Assembly: GCF_001887775.1 (NCBI RefSeq)
Contig: NZ_CP015519.1
Location: 62,001 to 126,000 of the forward strand
Length of the DNA stretch: 64,000 nucleotides
Source: Syntrophotalea acetylenivorans
GTDB lineage: Bacteria; Desulfobacterota; Desulfuromonadia; Desulfuromonadales; Syntrophotaleaceae
Direction: 5' to 3'
Shown piece after piece: positions 18,209-27,464 of the stretch. The position numbers and the translations under genes are program-made. How positions within the stretch are numbered: position 1 is the first letter of the stretch; each line of letters starts with the position of its first letter. The notes below the pieces were generated by a model. The model saw only the letters and a program-made list of their open reading frames with translations. It did no database searches and was not told the origin of the DNA.

Positions 18209-18343
18209 GGTGAAGGGTAAAACCAGGTTTAAGCAGGTTACGGGGCAGCGTGTTCCATGACGGCAGGAGGGATTAAAACGCTACGTAAATGGGCGTTAGT
18301 TCTTTTGTTTGTTTAATAGATTGCAATCAATAGGAGTGTTTCG

Positions 18344-19222
18344 ATGAGCGGCCTTAAGAAAGGTATTATTCTCGCCGGTGGAGCAGGGAGTCGTCTTTAT
18401 CCTTTAAATATAGTGGCCAGTAAGCAGTTGCAGCCTGTTTATGACAAGCCGATGATCTATTACCCCCTCTCTACCCTGATGATGGCTGGGATCAACGACA
18501 TTCTTATTATTTCTACCCCGCAGGACACACCACGTTTTGAAGATTTGCTGGGAGATGGCAGTCGCTGGGGAATCCGGCTTACATATGCCGTGCAGCCGGA
18601 ACCCAAAGGTATCGCGCAGGCTTTTTTGATCGGAGAGTCCTTCATTGGTAATGATAACGTTTGCCTGATTCTGGGGGACAACATTTTTTACGGCAAGATG
18701 GGGCTGGACCGGATTTGTAGAGAATTTTCCAGTGGTGCTCGAGTTTTCGGTTATCCGGTCCATGACCCGGAGCGTTACGGGGTGGTGGAATTTGATAAAA
18801 CAGGCAAGGCTGTCGGTATTGAGGAAAAACCGACCAAACCCAAATCCCACTATGCGGTTCCGGGTCTCTACCTTTACGACAATAAAGTTGTGGAAATTGC
18901 CAAGTCAATGCAAACCTCTGCTCGTGGAGAACTGGAAATTACCGACGTCAATCTCGCCTATTTGGATCAGCAAGAACTGATGGTTGAAAAACTTGGGCGC
19001 GGCATAGCCTGGCTCGATACCGGGACCCACACGAGCCTTTTGGAGGCAAGTCACTTCATTGGTACTTTGGAAAGTCGTCAGGGAGTAAAGATTGCCTGTC
19101 CCGAAGAGATCGCATTCCGTATGGGCTATATCGATCATTCGCAAATGGAGCGGGTAATCGAAGAGACTCCCAAGTCGAGCTATCGCGATTATCTGACTAT
19201 GGTACTGAAGGAAGAGTTCTGA
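18344..19222 (+). CDS. rmlA: Glucose-1-phosphate thymidylyltransferase
   Basis: Nucleotidyltransferase making dTDP-glucose from glucose-1-phosphate and dTTP, the first rhamnose step. Signature [15 protein letters not shown] (6-20), the catalytic Lys in the [17 protein letters not shown] region, [11 protein letters not shown], and late [14 protein letters not shown]. The 292-aa length is standard. A good ribosome site (AGGAG, 7 nt) precedes ATG. A 135-nt gap separates it from rmlB and could hold a promoter; none is convincing. The rmlC start follows after two bases. Confidence 0.95.
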   Translation: MSGLKKGIILAGGAGSRLYPLNIVASKQLQPVYDKPMIYYPLSTLMMAGINDILIISTPQDTPRFEDLLGDGSRWGIRLTYAVQPEPKGIAQAFLIGESFIGNDNVCLILGDNIFYGKMGLDRICREFSSGARVFGYPVHDPERYGVVEFDKTGKAVGIEEKPTKPKSHYAVPGLYLYDNKVVEIAKSMQTSARGELEITDVNLAYLDQQELMVEKLGRGIAWLDTGTHTSLLEASHFIGTLESRQGVKIACPEEIAFRMGYIDHSQMERVIEETPKSSYRDYLTMVLKEEF

Positions 19223-19224
19223 TC

Positions 19225-19767
19225 ATGGAAGTATTAAAAACAGAAATCCCCGATGTATTGATTATTGAACCGAAGGTGTTCGGCGACGATCGAGGTTTCT
19301 TTTTCGAGAGCTTTAATCACCGGGAATGGGAGGAGCAAACCGGGCTGAAGGTTAATTTCGTTCAGGATAATCACTCTCGGTCAACCAAGGGGGTTCTTCG
19401 CGGCCTCCATTATCAGGTTAAACAATCCCAGGGTAAGCTAGTGCGTTGTGTCGTTGGGGAAGTTTTCGATGTGGCGGTGGACCTGCGGAAAGGCTCCCCG
19501 ACCTTTGGCCAGTGGGTTGGGGTACGCCTCTCTGCCCAGAACAAACGCCAGTTGTGGGTGCCTGAAGGTTTTGCCCACGGGTTTCTGGTGGTGTCGGATG
19601 TTGCAGAGTTTTTATATAAAACTACAGATTATTATGCTCCAGAGTATGAACGATGTATTGTTTGGGATGATCCTGATTTGGCCATTTCCTGGCCGTTGGA
19701 AGGTGCCCCGAATCTATCTGCAAAAGATCGAGAGGGGAATCTCTTCAGGGATGCACAGGGTTTTTAG
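19225..19767 (+). CDS. rmlC: dTDP-4-dehydrorhamnose 3,5-epimerase
   Basis: Cupin-fold epimerase, 180 aa, third rhamnose step. Conserved residues are in DDRGFFFESFN (22-32), the active-site DNHSRSTKGVLRGLHYQ (catalytic His in LHYQ), DVAVDLRKGSPTFGQW and WVPEGFAHGFLV. It lies 2 nt after rmlA, so the two are cotranscribed. The reductase RmlD needed to finish dTDP-L-rhamnose is not in this window; it must be encoded elsewhere or the pathway must end in another dTDP-6-deoxy sugar. Confidence 0.95.
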   Translation: MEVLKTEIPDVLIIEPKVFGDDRGFFFESFNHREWEEQTGLKVNFVQDNHSRSTKGVLRGLHYQVKQSQGKLVRCVVGEVFDVAVDLRKGSPTFGQWVGVRLSAQNKRQLWVPEGFAHGFLVVSDVAEFLYKTTDYYAPEYERCIVWDDPDLAISWPLEGAPNLSAKDREGNLFRDAQGF

Positions 19768-19826
19768 TTGGGTCCAGGTCTCTGTGTGTTTTCACTTTAA
19801 AATCCAAATAATTGAAGACTTACAAA

Positions 19827-21131
19827 ATGAAAGTATTGGTTGTTGCTCACTATTTTCCGCCCGTTGGTGGAGCAGGCGTTCAACGTACTGCAAAGTTTGT
19901 AAAATATATGCCGGAGCTTGGGTGGGATCCCATTGTTCTTGCAGCGGAAAACCCCTCTGTGCCTGTTTTTGATAATAGCCTGATGGATGACCTTCCGCCG
20001 GAAGTAAAAATAGTTAGAACAAAAACACTTGAACCGTCATATCAGGTAAAAGAAGCGTTGGTGAAAGGCTCTCCAGATAAATCAAAGTGGAAAAAATGGC
20101 TTTCTTCCAAACTGCGATCATTCATAAAAGCCCTTCTTTTGCCAGATCCACAAATTCTTTGGTGGCCATGTACGATCTGGCAGATGTTTAAAATAATTAA
20201 AAAAGAAAAAGTAGATGTCGTGTTCGCAACGGCGCCGCCATTTTCAGTTTTGTTTTTTTCAACGATTTTAGGTCGTTTGTGCGGTGTACCAGTGGTTATA
20301 GATTTTCGGGATGAGTGGGTATTTGCTCGTGAGACACTTGAACAGACTGCCAAAGGTTGGTGGCCAAGGTTTTTTGATCAATTTATGGAGCGACTTTCTG
20401 TCGGACTGTGTACAAATTTTACGGCAGCCACCCAAAGTTATGTCACAAGTATCTCGGCAAGACACCAAAAGCAATCCCGTGGTAAAGGAATTGTAATTAC
20501 CAATGGTTTTGATGAGGACGATTTTTCAGGATTAGGTGCTGAAAACTCCAATGATAATCCCGGTGAGATTGTTTCAATTGTGTACGTTGGCACTGTTTGG
20601 AAGGCCACAACTTTAAAGCCGTTTATTGATTCCATAAATGATTTTGTTAAGGACAATGAAAAACTAGCGAAAAAAATAAGGGTTAAAATTTTTGGCAGAG
20701 TTGTGGATAGTGAAAAAGATTACCTGATTTCATCTCAAGCCAGGTTTGATATCCAACTATTAGGTTATCAACCGCATAAGGACATTTTAAAAGAGTTGGT
20801 CGCAGCAGATACCCTCCTTTTGACTCTCACAGATTTGCCAGGTGCTGAGAGGATTATTCCTGGCAAGCTTTTTGAATATCTTGCTTCTGGAAGCAGAATA
20901 TTGGCTGATGTTCCTTCTGGGGAGACAAAGAATATTTTGGAAAAATGCCCAAAGGGGCGCGTTTTGTGGCTAACCAGGGATAGAGAGTCCACGTCACGTT
21001 TATTTAAAAAACTTATAGGGTGCCCAAAATTGTCTTTTGCACAAGCCCCTGAAATAGAAGTGTATAGCCGTCGATTTTTAACAAAAAGACTTGTTGATGT
21101 TTTTGATTCTGTTCTTGGGGGGAAGGCATGA
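19827..21131 (+). CDS. Glycosyltransferase (family 4-like, GT-B)
   Basis: Glycosyltransferase of the group with an N-terminal MKVLVVAHYFPPVGGAGVQRT block, 434 aa. A central DFRDEW motif follows VVI, as in many capsule/teichuronic GT4-like proteins, and the donor domain has VYVGTVWKATTL and PGAERIIPGKLFEYLASGS. I chose the ATG at 19827; an upstream TTG at 19812 would add five residues and has no ribosome site. The 3' end overlaps the next gene by 4 nt. Donor and acceptor are not identifiable. Confidence 0.82.
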   Translation: MKVLVVAHYFPPVGGAGVQRTAKFVKYMPELGWDPIVLAAENPSVPVFDNSLMDDLPPEVKIVRTKTLEPSYQVKEALVKGSPDKSKWKKWLSSKLRSFIKALLLPDPQILWWPCTIWQMFKIIKKEKVDVVFATAPPFSVLFFSTILGRLCGVPVVIDFRDEWVFARETLEQTAKGWWPRFFDQFMERLSVGLCTNFTAATQSYVTSISARHQKQSRGKGIVITNGFDEDDFSGLGAENSNDNPGEIVSIVYVGTVWKATTLKPFIDSINDFVKDNEKLAKKIRVKIFGRVVDSEKDYLISSQARFDIQLLGYQPHKDILKELVAADTLLLTLTDLPGAERIIPGKLFEYLASGSRILADVPSGETKNILEKCPKGRVLWLTRDRESTSRLFKKLIGCPKLSFAQAPEIEVYSRRFLTKRLVDVFDSVLGGKA

Positions 21132-22126
21132 CTGTGCGTGTTGGAACAATAATCCATGGTGCTCTTGGTGACTGTTATGAGCAGCTTTGTTGCCTAAAAC
21201 TTTGGAAAAAAAACAAAGATGTAAAGGTCGTAGGGTTTTTTGCTGTAAAAGACCGTATGTTGGCTATGTTGAACTATGATCTTGATATGTTGGATGAAGT
21301 ATGGCCTGCCACAGAGATTGAAAATGTCAATGTAGACTATTTTTATCAGTATCAAATTCGCGATTACGAATTAAATAAATTTTTGCTTGATGACCTTCCA
21401 GATAAAATTCGTGAAAAGTTTGATTTTAAAAGAAATATAAAGCCTTGGAGTTTTATAAGGAGGCACGACTTTCATAGTTCAGGAATAAAACTTAATCTTA
21501 GTGAAAGTGGTAAAAAATACCTTCCGATTTGTATGGAAAATAATGATATCGATAAATCCATTTTTGATGAAAAATTTACTGTTGGATATTTATGGAGATA
21601 TCGGTCTGGGGGGGCAATTAAACCATATTTTCAAAGGCCAAAAGACTGGGTACTGAAAACAAAAAGTGAGCTTTTTAATCATGTTATTAATAAGTACAAC
21701 GCTCATGTTTTTGTTTGCGGTATGGCTAAAGAAGAATCTTTTAGGGTTAATAATGATCTTGATGAAGCTGGAGTTGTAGCTGGCGAGTATTTAAGTAAGT
21801 ACGCCAATGACCGGTTGGACTTACCAGAATCAAACTGTACTTACCTTAAAGGCCTTGGCTATGCTGCAGAGATGGAAATTATGTCCCGATGTGATCTGCT
21901 TATCATGATGCCTTCTGGTTTTTCTGAGCCTTTATGGATGATGCAAAAAACACCTGTTGTTATGCTGGACCCTCCACCAGTTTATACAGCCAAGTTGTTT
22001 TGGAATCGTATGCCTTTGTTTGATAATAAATCGCTTAAAGGGGCTATTTTTAATTCAATTGTTCCACATACGGCTAAAAATGTTATCAGCTATTTAGAGG
22101 GAAGAGGTTTTTTGCCCTTAGCTTAG
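21128..22126 (+). CDS. Uncharacterised protein, possibly GT9-like glycosyltransferase
   Basis: A 332-aa protein that I do not recognise. Its ends recall the GT-B fold of heptosyltransferase-like (GT9) proteins: GTIIHGALGDCYEQL near the start resembles the G-x-L/A-G-D loop, and LLIMMPSGFSEPLWMMQKTPVVMLDPPP near residue 255-282 resembles the nucleotide-sugar side. The middle is Asp/Tyr-rich with no known motif. It is translationally coupled (ATGA overlap) to the glycosyltransferase upstream, which supports a role in glycan assembly. AT-rich and Lys/Asp-rich. Confidence 0.55.
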   Translation: MTVRVGTIIHGALGDCYEQLCCLKLWKKNKDVKVVGFFAVKDRMLAMLNYDLDMLDEVWPATEIENVNVDYFYQYQIRDYELNKFLLDDLPDKIREKFDFKRNIKPWSFIRRHDFHSSGIKLNLSESGKKYLPICMENNDIDKSIFDEKFTVGYLWRYRSGGAIKPYFQRPKDWVLKTKSELFNHVINKYNAHVFVCGMAKEESFRVNNDLDEAGVVAGEYLSKYANDRLDLPESNCTYLKGLGYAAEMEIMSRCDLLIMMPSGFSEPLWMMQKTPVVMLDPPPVYTAKLFWNRMPLFDNKSLKGAIFNSIVPHTAKNVISYLEGRGFLPLA

Positions 22127-22154
22127 TTGACGTCAATCCAACAAGGAGTGACCT

Positions 22155-24575
22155 ATGAAAAAGCATCTCTTCTTACAGGCAATTATTTGCTTAACTTTTG
22201 TTGCAACTACATATGGTTTTGGCCTGCCAGACTATCTTCCCGATGGTCCCCATCCTAGAATTTGGCTTACCTCTTCGGAGTTGGCACGACTGCGGTCTGA
22301 CATGGCCGAGAACACCCCAGAGTGGCAGAGTTTAAGCACTTGGTTAACCAATAATTACCCAGCTACCAATTATGATGTTAGATGCCCCTCACCATCGAAT
22401 CCCTCTTGGCGATCAATAAACTGGGATGGCCATAGCTTCGGCAGTTATCGAGGGCTTGGTTGGCTTAAAAACATTGTTAACTATTCTCTAGCTTATCAGA
22501 TATTGAAAGCCAGCGACCCGACCACGGCAGAGCTTTACGGCAATCAAGCGGTTGATATTGTTAACGGCATGATCGCAACGCACTCTGTTGGCGAAGAGAA
22601 CGACAACGGCATATTGATGATGCGGGCAGGGGATGCGGTTTATAACCTGACCAACAATGCCGATGAAGTCACAGCCGCAACAGTAGCGGGGGAGTATATA
22701 TCGCCAACGTACCGGGTGGGAAAATACGGTTATCCTGCCAGGGCAATGATGGCCTTGCCCATTGCCTATGACTGGCTATATGACCTGTTGACTCCGGCTG
22801 AAAGAACCCTTTGGCAAGATGTTATGTTTCGCTACTTCGATTGGGTCAGGGGTGTTACTTCTACCTACAACGATGGCGTTGTTTATGATGGGGTGCGTTA
22901 TCATGAACAGTCTGATGGCGTTTGTGACGGCGTGACCAATGTTTGCACCTCTGTTAGCGACTTCTATCAAACTGGCGCTTCGTGGGAGGACATCGGGGAT
23001 AACTTCTGGTCCGGTCACTTTGCAATGATGTCTCTGATTGGTGTGGCTACCTATGGAGATAACGCAGACGCGGCATCTTATTACAATTACGCCTTAAGTG
23101 AAATGTGGGAAAATAAGCTCAAGGCTTATTGGAATGATCCCCAATACGGGAAGGGTGGGGATGCCGTTGAGGGGTGGAATTATGGCGGTGGTTATTTCCG
23201 CTCTTATCAAGCCTTGTGGGGAATGTATACGGCTACAGGATATAACTTTTTCAACGATACCAGCCACCCCCAGGAGATGGTGCAGAGTTATATCCATTCC
23301 ACCGCCGCAAACATGACCGATATGTATAATCATGGGCAGTGGAGCGGTAGCGCCGTTGGTCGTCCGTTTGATTACCATTTGTTTATGCCAAAATTCGTGC
23401 TTGATCAAATCGGTGATACCACCTATGCGCCAATAGCCCAAAGTTATTTGGATACTGCCGACTTTGCCGTTGTTACGGACGACTGGTCGCAGCTCATGTT
23501 TAAATTCGATTCAGCGAGTACAACAGACTACAAAACGCTCCCTCTCCACTATTGGAACGAGGGAAGCGGCTTGTTTTCTTTCCACAGTAGCTGGGATGAT
23601 TTGTCGGACACTGTTTCATCGTGGTTTCAGTTAGGGCACGGCACCAGTTCAACCCATGAAAATTACGATGAAGGGGCGTTTCAAGTAATTCGTGGTAATG
23701 ACAAATTGGTTTGGGATGCTGGTTTAAACCGAGATGAGTGGCGGCAGTCTGTTTTGCGCTTTGGCGTATCCGGCACTACAGGTAGTCAACGCCCGTGGGG
23801 TACACAGTGGGTGTTAGATAAATCTGTCGTTGGTCAAGAACACGATGCTGCTTACAACTATATAAAAGCTGATTTGCGTGGTGGTTATCAGAAATACTAC
23901 TACAGTTCAAAAACTGCTGATATTTACCTGAAAAGTGTCTTGTATCTGCGCCCGAATCTCTTTGTTGTTTATGACGTAACCCGCACCGATCCAACCAACG
24001 CAAATAAATGGAAAGATTGGCAAACGCAGTATCCTGGCACCCCTACAACGGATGTTGGAACGCAAACCATCACCTTTTCCAATGGCAGTTCCAAGGCGTT
24101 TGTTAAGACGCTCCATCCTGCCGTTTCTTACAGTACGGCAGTGGAGTCTGGTGTTTATAACTATGTGAAAGCGCGACCAAATGTTGAGCAGGAATACGAT
24201 CAGTTTTTACATGTGATTGAAGCGACTAGTTCCACCCAGAACCAAATGACCACAGCAGATGGCTTTTTATCCACAGATGGAAAAATGCGGGGTGCTTATA
24301 TCCAGCATAGCAGCATACCTTGGGTCGTTCTTTTTAGTGCTGATCAAGATGGGGGGGATGTATCAGGTGATATTTCCTATACAGTCGAAACTTCCCAAGA
24401 AGATCGCCCTAGGCATATTCTGCTTGGGCTGCCTCCGAATACAAGATATAAAGTCAGAGTAACCGACAGCAGGGATTTCAGCTTGACAGTCGATGCGACT
24501 GGCGACCATGTGTCTTCAAGTCAGGGCGTGTTGTCTTTTGGTCCGCCGGTTTTTAAAGAGCGTACCTTGCAGTAA
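22155..24575 (+). CDS. Heparinase II/III-like secreted polysaccharide lyase
   Basis: An 806-aa exported protein: signal peptide MKKHLFLQAIICLTFVATTYG, then an alpha/alpha-toroid-like region (GPHPRIWLTSSELARLRSDM, ALPIAYDWLYDLLTPAERTLW, YHEQSDGV) and a C-terminal beta-sandwich region starting near SSTHENYDEGAFQVIRGND (about residue 497), where heparinase II/III proteins carry their conserved His/Tyr. Family members cleave uronic-acid glycans by beta-elimination. In this locus it may trim, release or recycle the exopolysaccharide in periplasm or outside. A strong ribosome site (AAGGAG) precedes the ATG. It is less AT-rich than its upstream neighbours. Confidence 0.75.
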   Translation: MKKHLFLQAIICLTFVATTYGFGLPDYLPDGPHPRIWLTSSELARLRSDMAENTPEWQSLSTWLTNNYPATNYDVRCPSPSNPSWRSINWDGHSFGSYRGLGWLKNIVNYSLAYQILKASDPTTAELYGNQAVDIVNGMIATHSVGEENDNGILMMRAGDAVYNLTNNADEVTAATVAGEYISPTYRVGKYGYPARAMMALPIAYDWLYDLLTPAERTLWQDVMFRYFDWVRGVTSTYNDGVVYDGVRYHEQSDGVCDGVTNVCTSVSDFYQTGASWEDIGDNFWSGHFAMMSLIGVATYGDNADAASYYNYALSEMWENKLKAYWNDPQYGKGGDAVEGWNYGGGYFRSYQALWGMYTATGYNFFNDTSHPQEMVQSYIHSTAANMTDMYNHGQWSGSAVGRPFDYHLFMPKFVLDQIGDTTYAPIAQSYLDTADFAVVTDDWSQLMFKFDSASTTDYKTLPLHYWNEGSGLFSFHSSWDDLSDTVSSWFQLGHGTSSTHENYDEGAFQVIRGNDKLVWDAGLNRDEWRQSVLRFGVSGTTGSQRPWGTQWVLDKSVVGQEHDAAYNYIKADLRGGYQKYYYSSKTADIYLKSVLYLRPNLFVVYDVTRTDPTNANKWKDWQTQYPGTPTTDVGTQTITFSNGSSKAFVKTLHPAVSYSTAVESGVYNYVKARPNVEQEYDQFLHVIEATSSTQNQMTTADGFLSTDGKMRGAYIQHSSIPWVVLFSADQDGGDVSGDISYTVETSQEDRPRHILLGLPPNTRYKVRVTDSRDFSLTVDATGDHVSSSQGVLSFGPPVFKERTLQ

Positions 24576-24599
24576 TTCGAACAACAACACTGCTGACTA

Positions 24600-25220
24600 A
24601 TGGCACCTTATATCACTCGGAAAAGTTTCTACGTGCTGGCTTCTCTGCTTTTTGCAGCAGGACTCACTTTGGGACTAAGGGCTGAACGCTCTTCCTTTTT
24701 AGCCGTCGAGCAGAAAGTCAGCCGTCCAGTGGTGTTGGTGGTGATGGCTGGGGATTCAATCATCAGATTGCCTGTTGCTGCAGCTCGATATCGCGAGGGA
24801 GGGGTTGAGAAAGTATTGCTGACCAACGACGGCGTCCTCGGTCGTTGGTCAAAGGAACATCAGCGCAACCTTTATCAGGTGGAATGGGCAGCTCGCAGAC
24901 TGGTCGAGTTTGGAGTGCCGGAATCTGCTATCGTGAACTTGCCCTTTTCAAAAAGCGGCACGATTCACGATGTACGGGCCGTTCTACGGTATGTAGAGGA
25001 CCGCGGGATAGAGCGTCTGCTGGTGGTGACCTCTGACTACCATACTCGCCGTACGTTGTGGACCTTTCAGCGGGCATTTAAAGATTCTTCCGTGCAAGTT
25101 GGAATTTTTGGCGCTGAAGGCGCCATACAACATGAATCCACTATTTGGCAAGAGCTCGCCGAATACAGGACGCTGATAGTTGAGTTTGGCAAGTATATCT
25201 ATTATCGGGTTCGTTATTAG
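24600..25220 (+). CDS. YdcF/SanA-like DUF218 protein
   Basis: A 206-aa membrane-anchored protein with an N-terminal hydrophobic helix (about residues 8-25) and a DUF218 domain: VVLVVMAGDSIIRLPVAAARYREGGVEKVLLTNDG, then HDVRAVLRYVEDRGIERLLVVTSDYHTRRTLWTFQRAF, with the typical TSDYHTRRT motif. ElyC and SanA of this family affect envelope glycan metabolism, possibly lipid-carrier use. Such proteins often accompany exosortase A loci. It starts 24 nt after the lyase gene with no clear ribosome site. Confidence 0.82.
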   Translation: MAPYITRKSFYVLASLLFAAGLTLGLRAERSSFLAVEQKVSRPVVLVVMAGDSIIRLPVAAARYREGGVEKVLLTNDGVLGRWSKEHQRNLYQVEWAARRLVEFGVPESAIVNLPFSKSGTIHDVRAVLRYVEDRGIERLLVVTSDYHTRRTLWTFQRAFKDSSVQVGIFGAEGAIQHESTIWQELAEYRTLIVEFGKYIYYRVRY

Positions 25221-25365
25221 CAAAGACTCGTGATGAGTGATGAGTGTTAGCAATACTTCCGTAATGCGTAATACGTGATGGGTAATAAGTGAAGTCATAT
25301 ACCACAATTTCTTTTAAACCCGTTAAGATTTACGCCTCACGGATTTTAAGGCGAGTGACGGCTTT
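25221..25365. repeat. 7-mer palindromic repeat
   Basis: Left arm near 25227-25293 (GTGATGA-GTGATGA, GTAATGC-GTAATAC-GTGATG). A short right arm near 25330-25345 (TTACGCC-TCACGGA). It ends about 20 nt before the beta-CASP gene. Confidence 0.75.
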
Positions 25366-25368
25366 AAA

Positions 25369-26868
25369 ATGAGCAACACATATCCTCAAATTCTCCATCA
25401 CGGGGCCTTGCAGGGCGTTACCGGTTCCTGTCATGAATTGCGTTTGTCCGGGAAGAGCGGCATCCTCATCGATTGTGGTCTTTTCCAAGGGGAGGAGGCG
25501 GAGGGGCAGGGAGCCAGATCCAAAGGGCAAGGATTAAGAGGCGACAACGAATCCTGGCAGACCATCGAATTTCCCATTGAACATATCAAGGCCCTGGTTG
25601 TCAGTCATGTGCATATCGACCATGTGGGGCGTATCCCTTATCTGCTGGCAGCAGGCTTTGAAGGGCCGATCTACTGCTCGGAACCTTCCGCGCTCTTGCT
25701 GCCGCTGGTTTTGGAAGACGCAGTAAAGGTTGGTTTCACACGGGACTCTCGCCTGGTAGAGCGTTTTCTCAAACGTCTGCAAAAAATGATCGTGCCGTTG
25801 CCATATGGGCGCTGGCAGAAAATCGAGACCGATTCCGATGTTCGGCTCGATATCAAGCTGCAGCCGGCAGGGCATATTCTCGGCTCGGTCTATGTGGAAT
25901 GCAGGGTACGCTCTTTGTCAGAAGACAGCGGTCATTTGCCTGTAACTAATGAGCATAACCTTGCGGCCACCAACCGTCAGTGCGAGCTGCGTTACATTTT
26001 TTCCGGCGATCTCGGCGCACCCTATGCGCCGCTGTTGCCGGCGCCTCGTTCACCCTACCGGGCCGATGTGCTGGTGCTGGAAGCGACCTATGGTGACAGG
26101 CTGCACGAAGGGCGACGGGAGAGGCGTCAGAAATTGCGCCGGTTGATCGAAGGGGCGTTGCAGGACCGGGGGGTGGTGCTGGTGCCGGCCTTTTCCATCG
26201 GCCGTACTCAGGAACTGCTCTACGAGCTGGAAGAGATCATTCACCGCCAGGGGAATCGTACGACCCCTGCTAGTTTGCCCTGGGACGAGTTGGAGATCAT
26301 TGTCGATTCGCCGCTGGCCAGCCGCTTTACAGAGGCCTATCGGGCGTTGCGTCCTTATTGGGATGCGGAGGCCCGTCGCAAGGTGCGAAGTGGCCGACAT
26401 CCGCTCAGCTTCGAGCAACTGACTACCATCGACAGCCATACCGATCATCAGCAGGCCGTCGCCTATCTGCAGAAGACTGGCCGTCCCTGTGTGGTGATTG
26501 CCGCCAGCGGCATGTGCAGCGGCGGGCGCATAGTCAACTACCTAAAGGCACTGATCGGCGATCGGCGCACCGATGTGCTGTTCGTCGGCTACCAGGCAGC
26601 CGGAACCCCTGGGCGGGACATTCAGGTTTATGGACCCCGGGGCGGTTATGTGGTGTTGGACGGCAAGCGCTATCCGATTCGCGCCCGGATTCACACCATC
26701 GGCGATTATTCGGCCCACGCCGACCAGCAGAACCTGATCAACTTTGTCCGGCGTATGCGCCATCGGCCCCATACCGTGCGACTAGTGCATGGCGATGCCG
26801 AGGCCAAACGAGCTTTGGCGGCGAAGCTGAAACAGGTCATACCAGGCTTGCTGGTTGATATCCCTTAA
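25369..26868 (+). CDS. MBL-fold beta-CASP ribonuclease/metallohydrolase
   Basis: Metallo-beta-lactamase enzyme with a beta-CASP domain, as in RNA exonucleases and CPSF-like proteins, 499 aa. Metal motif 2 is HVHIDHVGR at residues 80-88, motif 3 is AGHILGS, motif 4 is SGDLG. The beta-CASP region has VLEATYGDRLHEGR, VVLVPAFSIGRTQELLYEL, PCVVIAASGMCSGGRIVNYL and the closing TIGDYSAHADQQ. Two insertions, at about 40-62 (Gln/Gly/Glu-rich) and about 183-203 before SGDLG, are unusual; they lie at loops. These enzymes act on RNA in the cytoplasm. Exosortase A loci of this group sometimes carry one, but its link with the polysaccharide is unclear. Confidence 0.85.
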   Translation: MSNTYPQILHHGALQGVTGSCHELRLSGKSGILIDCGLFQGEEAEGQGARSKGQGLRGDNESWQTIEFPIEHIKALVVSHVHIDHVGRIPYLLAAGFEGPIYCSEPSALLLPLVLEDAVKVGFTRDSRLVERFLKRLQKMIVPLPYGRWQKIETDSDVRLDIKLQPAGHILGSVYVECRVRSLSEDSGHLPVTNEHNLAATNRQCELRYIFSGDLGAPYAPLLPAPRSPYRADVLVLEATYGDRLHEGRRERRQKLRRLIEGALQDRGVVLVPAFSIGRTQELLYELEEIIHRQGNRTTPASLPWDELEIIVDSPLASRFTEAYRALRPYWDAEARRKVRSGRHPLSFEQLTTIDSHTDHQQAVAYLQKTGRPCVVIAASGMCSGGRIVNYLKALIGDRRTDVLFVGYQAAGTPGRDIQVYGPRGGYVVLDGKRYPIRARIHTIGDYSAHADQQNLINFVRRMRHRPHTVRLVHGDAEAKRALAAKLKQVIPGLLVDIP

Positions 26869-26884
26869 TGATATAAGGTTTGAA

Positions 26885-27425
26885 AGCCGTAATGAGTGAT
26901 GCGTGACGCGTGACCGGTTGTCAGCCGTTACTACTAACTCTTACTGATTACTGATTACAGCGTTACACTATTCTGTGTCCAGTTCTAGTTCTAAGGACGT
27001 TTGGTGCGTAGGCATAACAAAAACCCTTTTACCACAGAGAACACAAAGGGCACGGAGAAATTCAATAACTCAACAGGGGTTCTCTGTGTACTCTAGTGAG
27101 CAAAGCGAACGGGTGGTAAATGCCAGGGTTTTGATCGGTCTGCGTAAGGTCATTATCGGATGTGAGCACTGTCCAATTCTTGTTTTAAGGCCTATGACTT
27201 AGTTCAAGGAGGTAGGGCAAGGTCATTTCACCACGGAGAGCACAGAGATTCATTCAAGACAAAGGCTTTTCTCTGTGTACTCTAGTGAGCAAAGCGAACG
27301 GGTGGTAATAAACAGAACTTTAAGGCCGTAATGCTTGATGGATTGTGCCGTGAGGATGAAAACGTAAGGTGTAAGGACTTATACGATTCACGTGTTTTTA
27401 CTCACGGATTTACAAATTTGCGCCC
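26885..27425. repeat. Repeat block: 7-mer unit, two 9-mer units with AGTGAGC tail, 7-mer unit
   Basis: The 596-nt gap before manC has no gene. 26890-26965 is a 7-mer unit (GTAATGA-GTGATGC left, TTACTGA-TTACTGA right). 27029-27120 and 27226-27308 are 9-mer units with left arms such as CCACAGAGAACACAAAGGG and right ends CTCTAGTGAGCAAAGCGAAC followed by GGGTGGT. 27325-27415 is another 7-mer unit. A 75-codon reading frame across 26975-27202 is translated repeat. Confidence 0.8.
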
Positions 27426-27464
27426 CATAACTTGATTGAAGAAAAAAAGAAACAAGCAGATTGC

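Noticed and set aside
26975-27202. Small protein gene
   Set aside because: The frame runs through a 9-mer repeat (TLLPQRTQRARR, SSEQSERVV). The same translated words appear in other repeat copies. There is no ribosome site.
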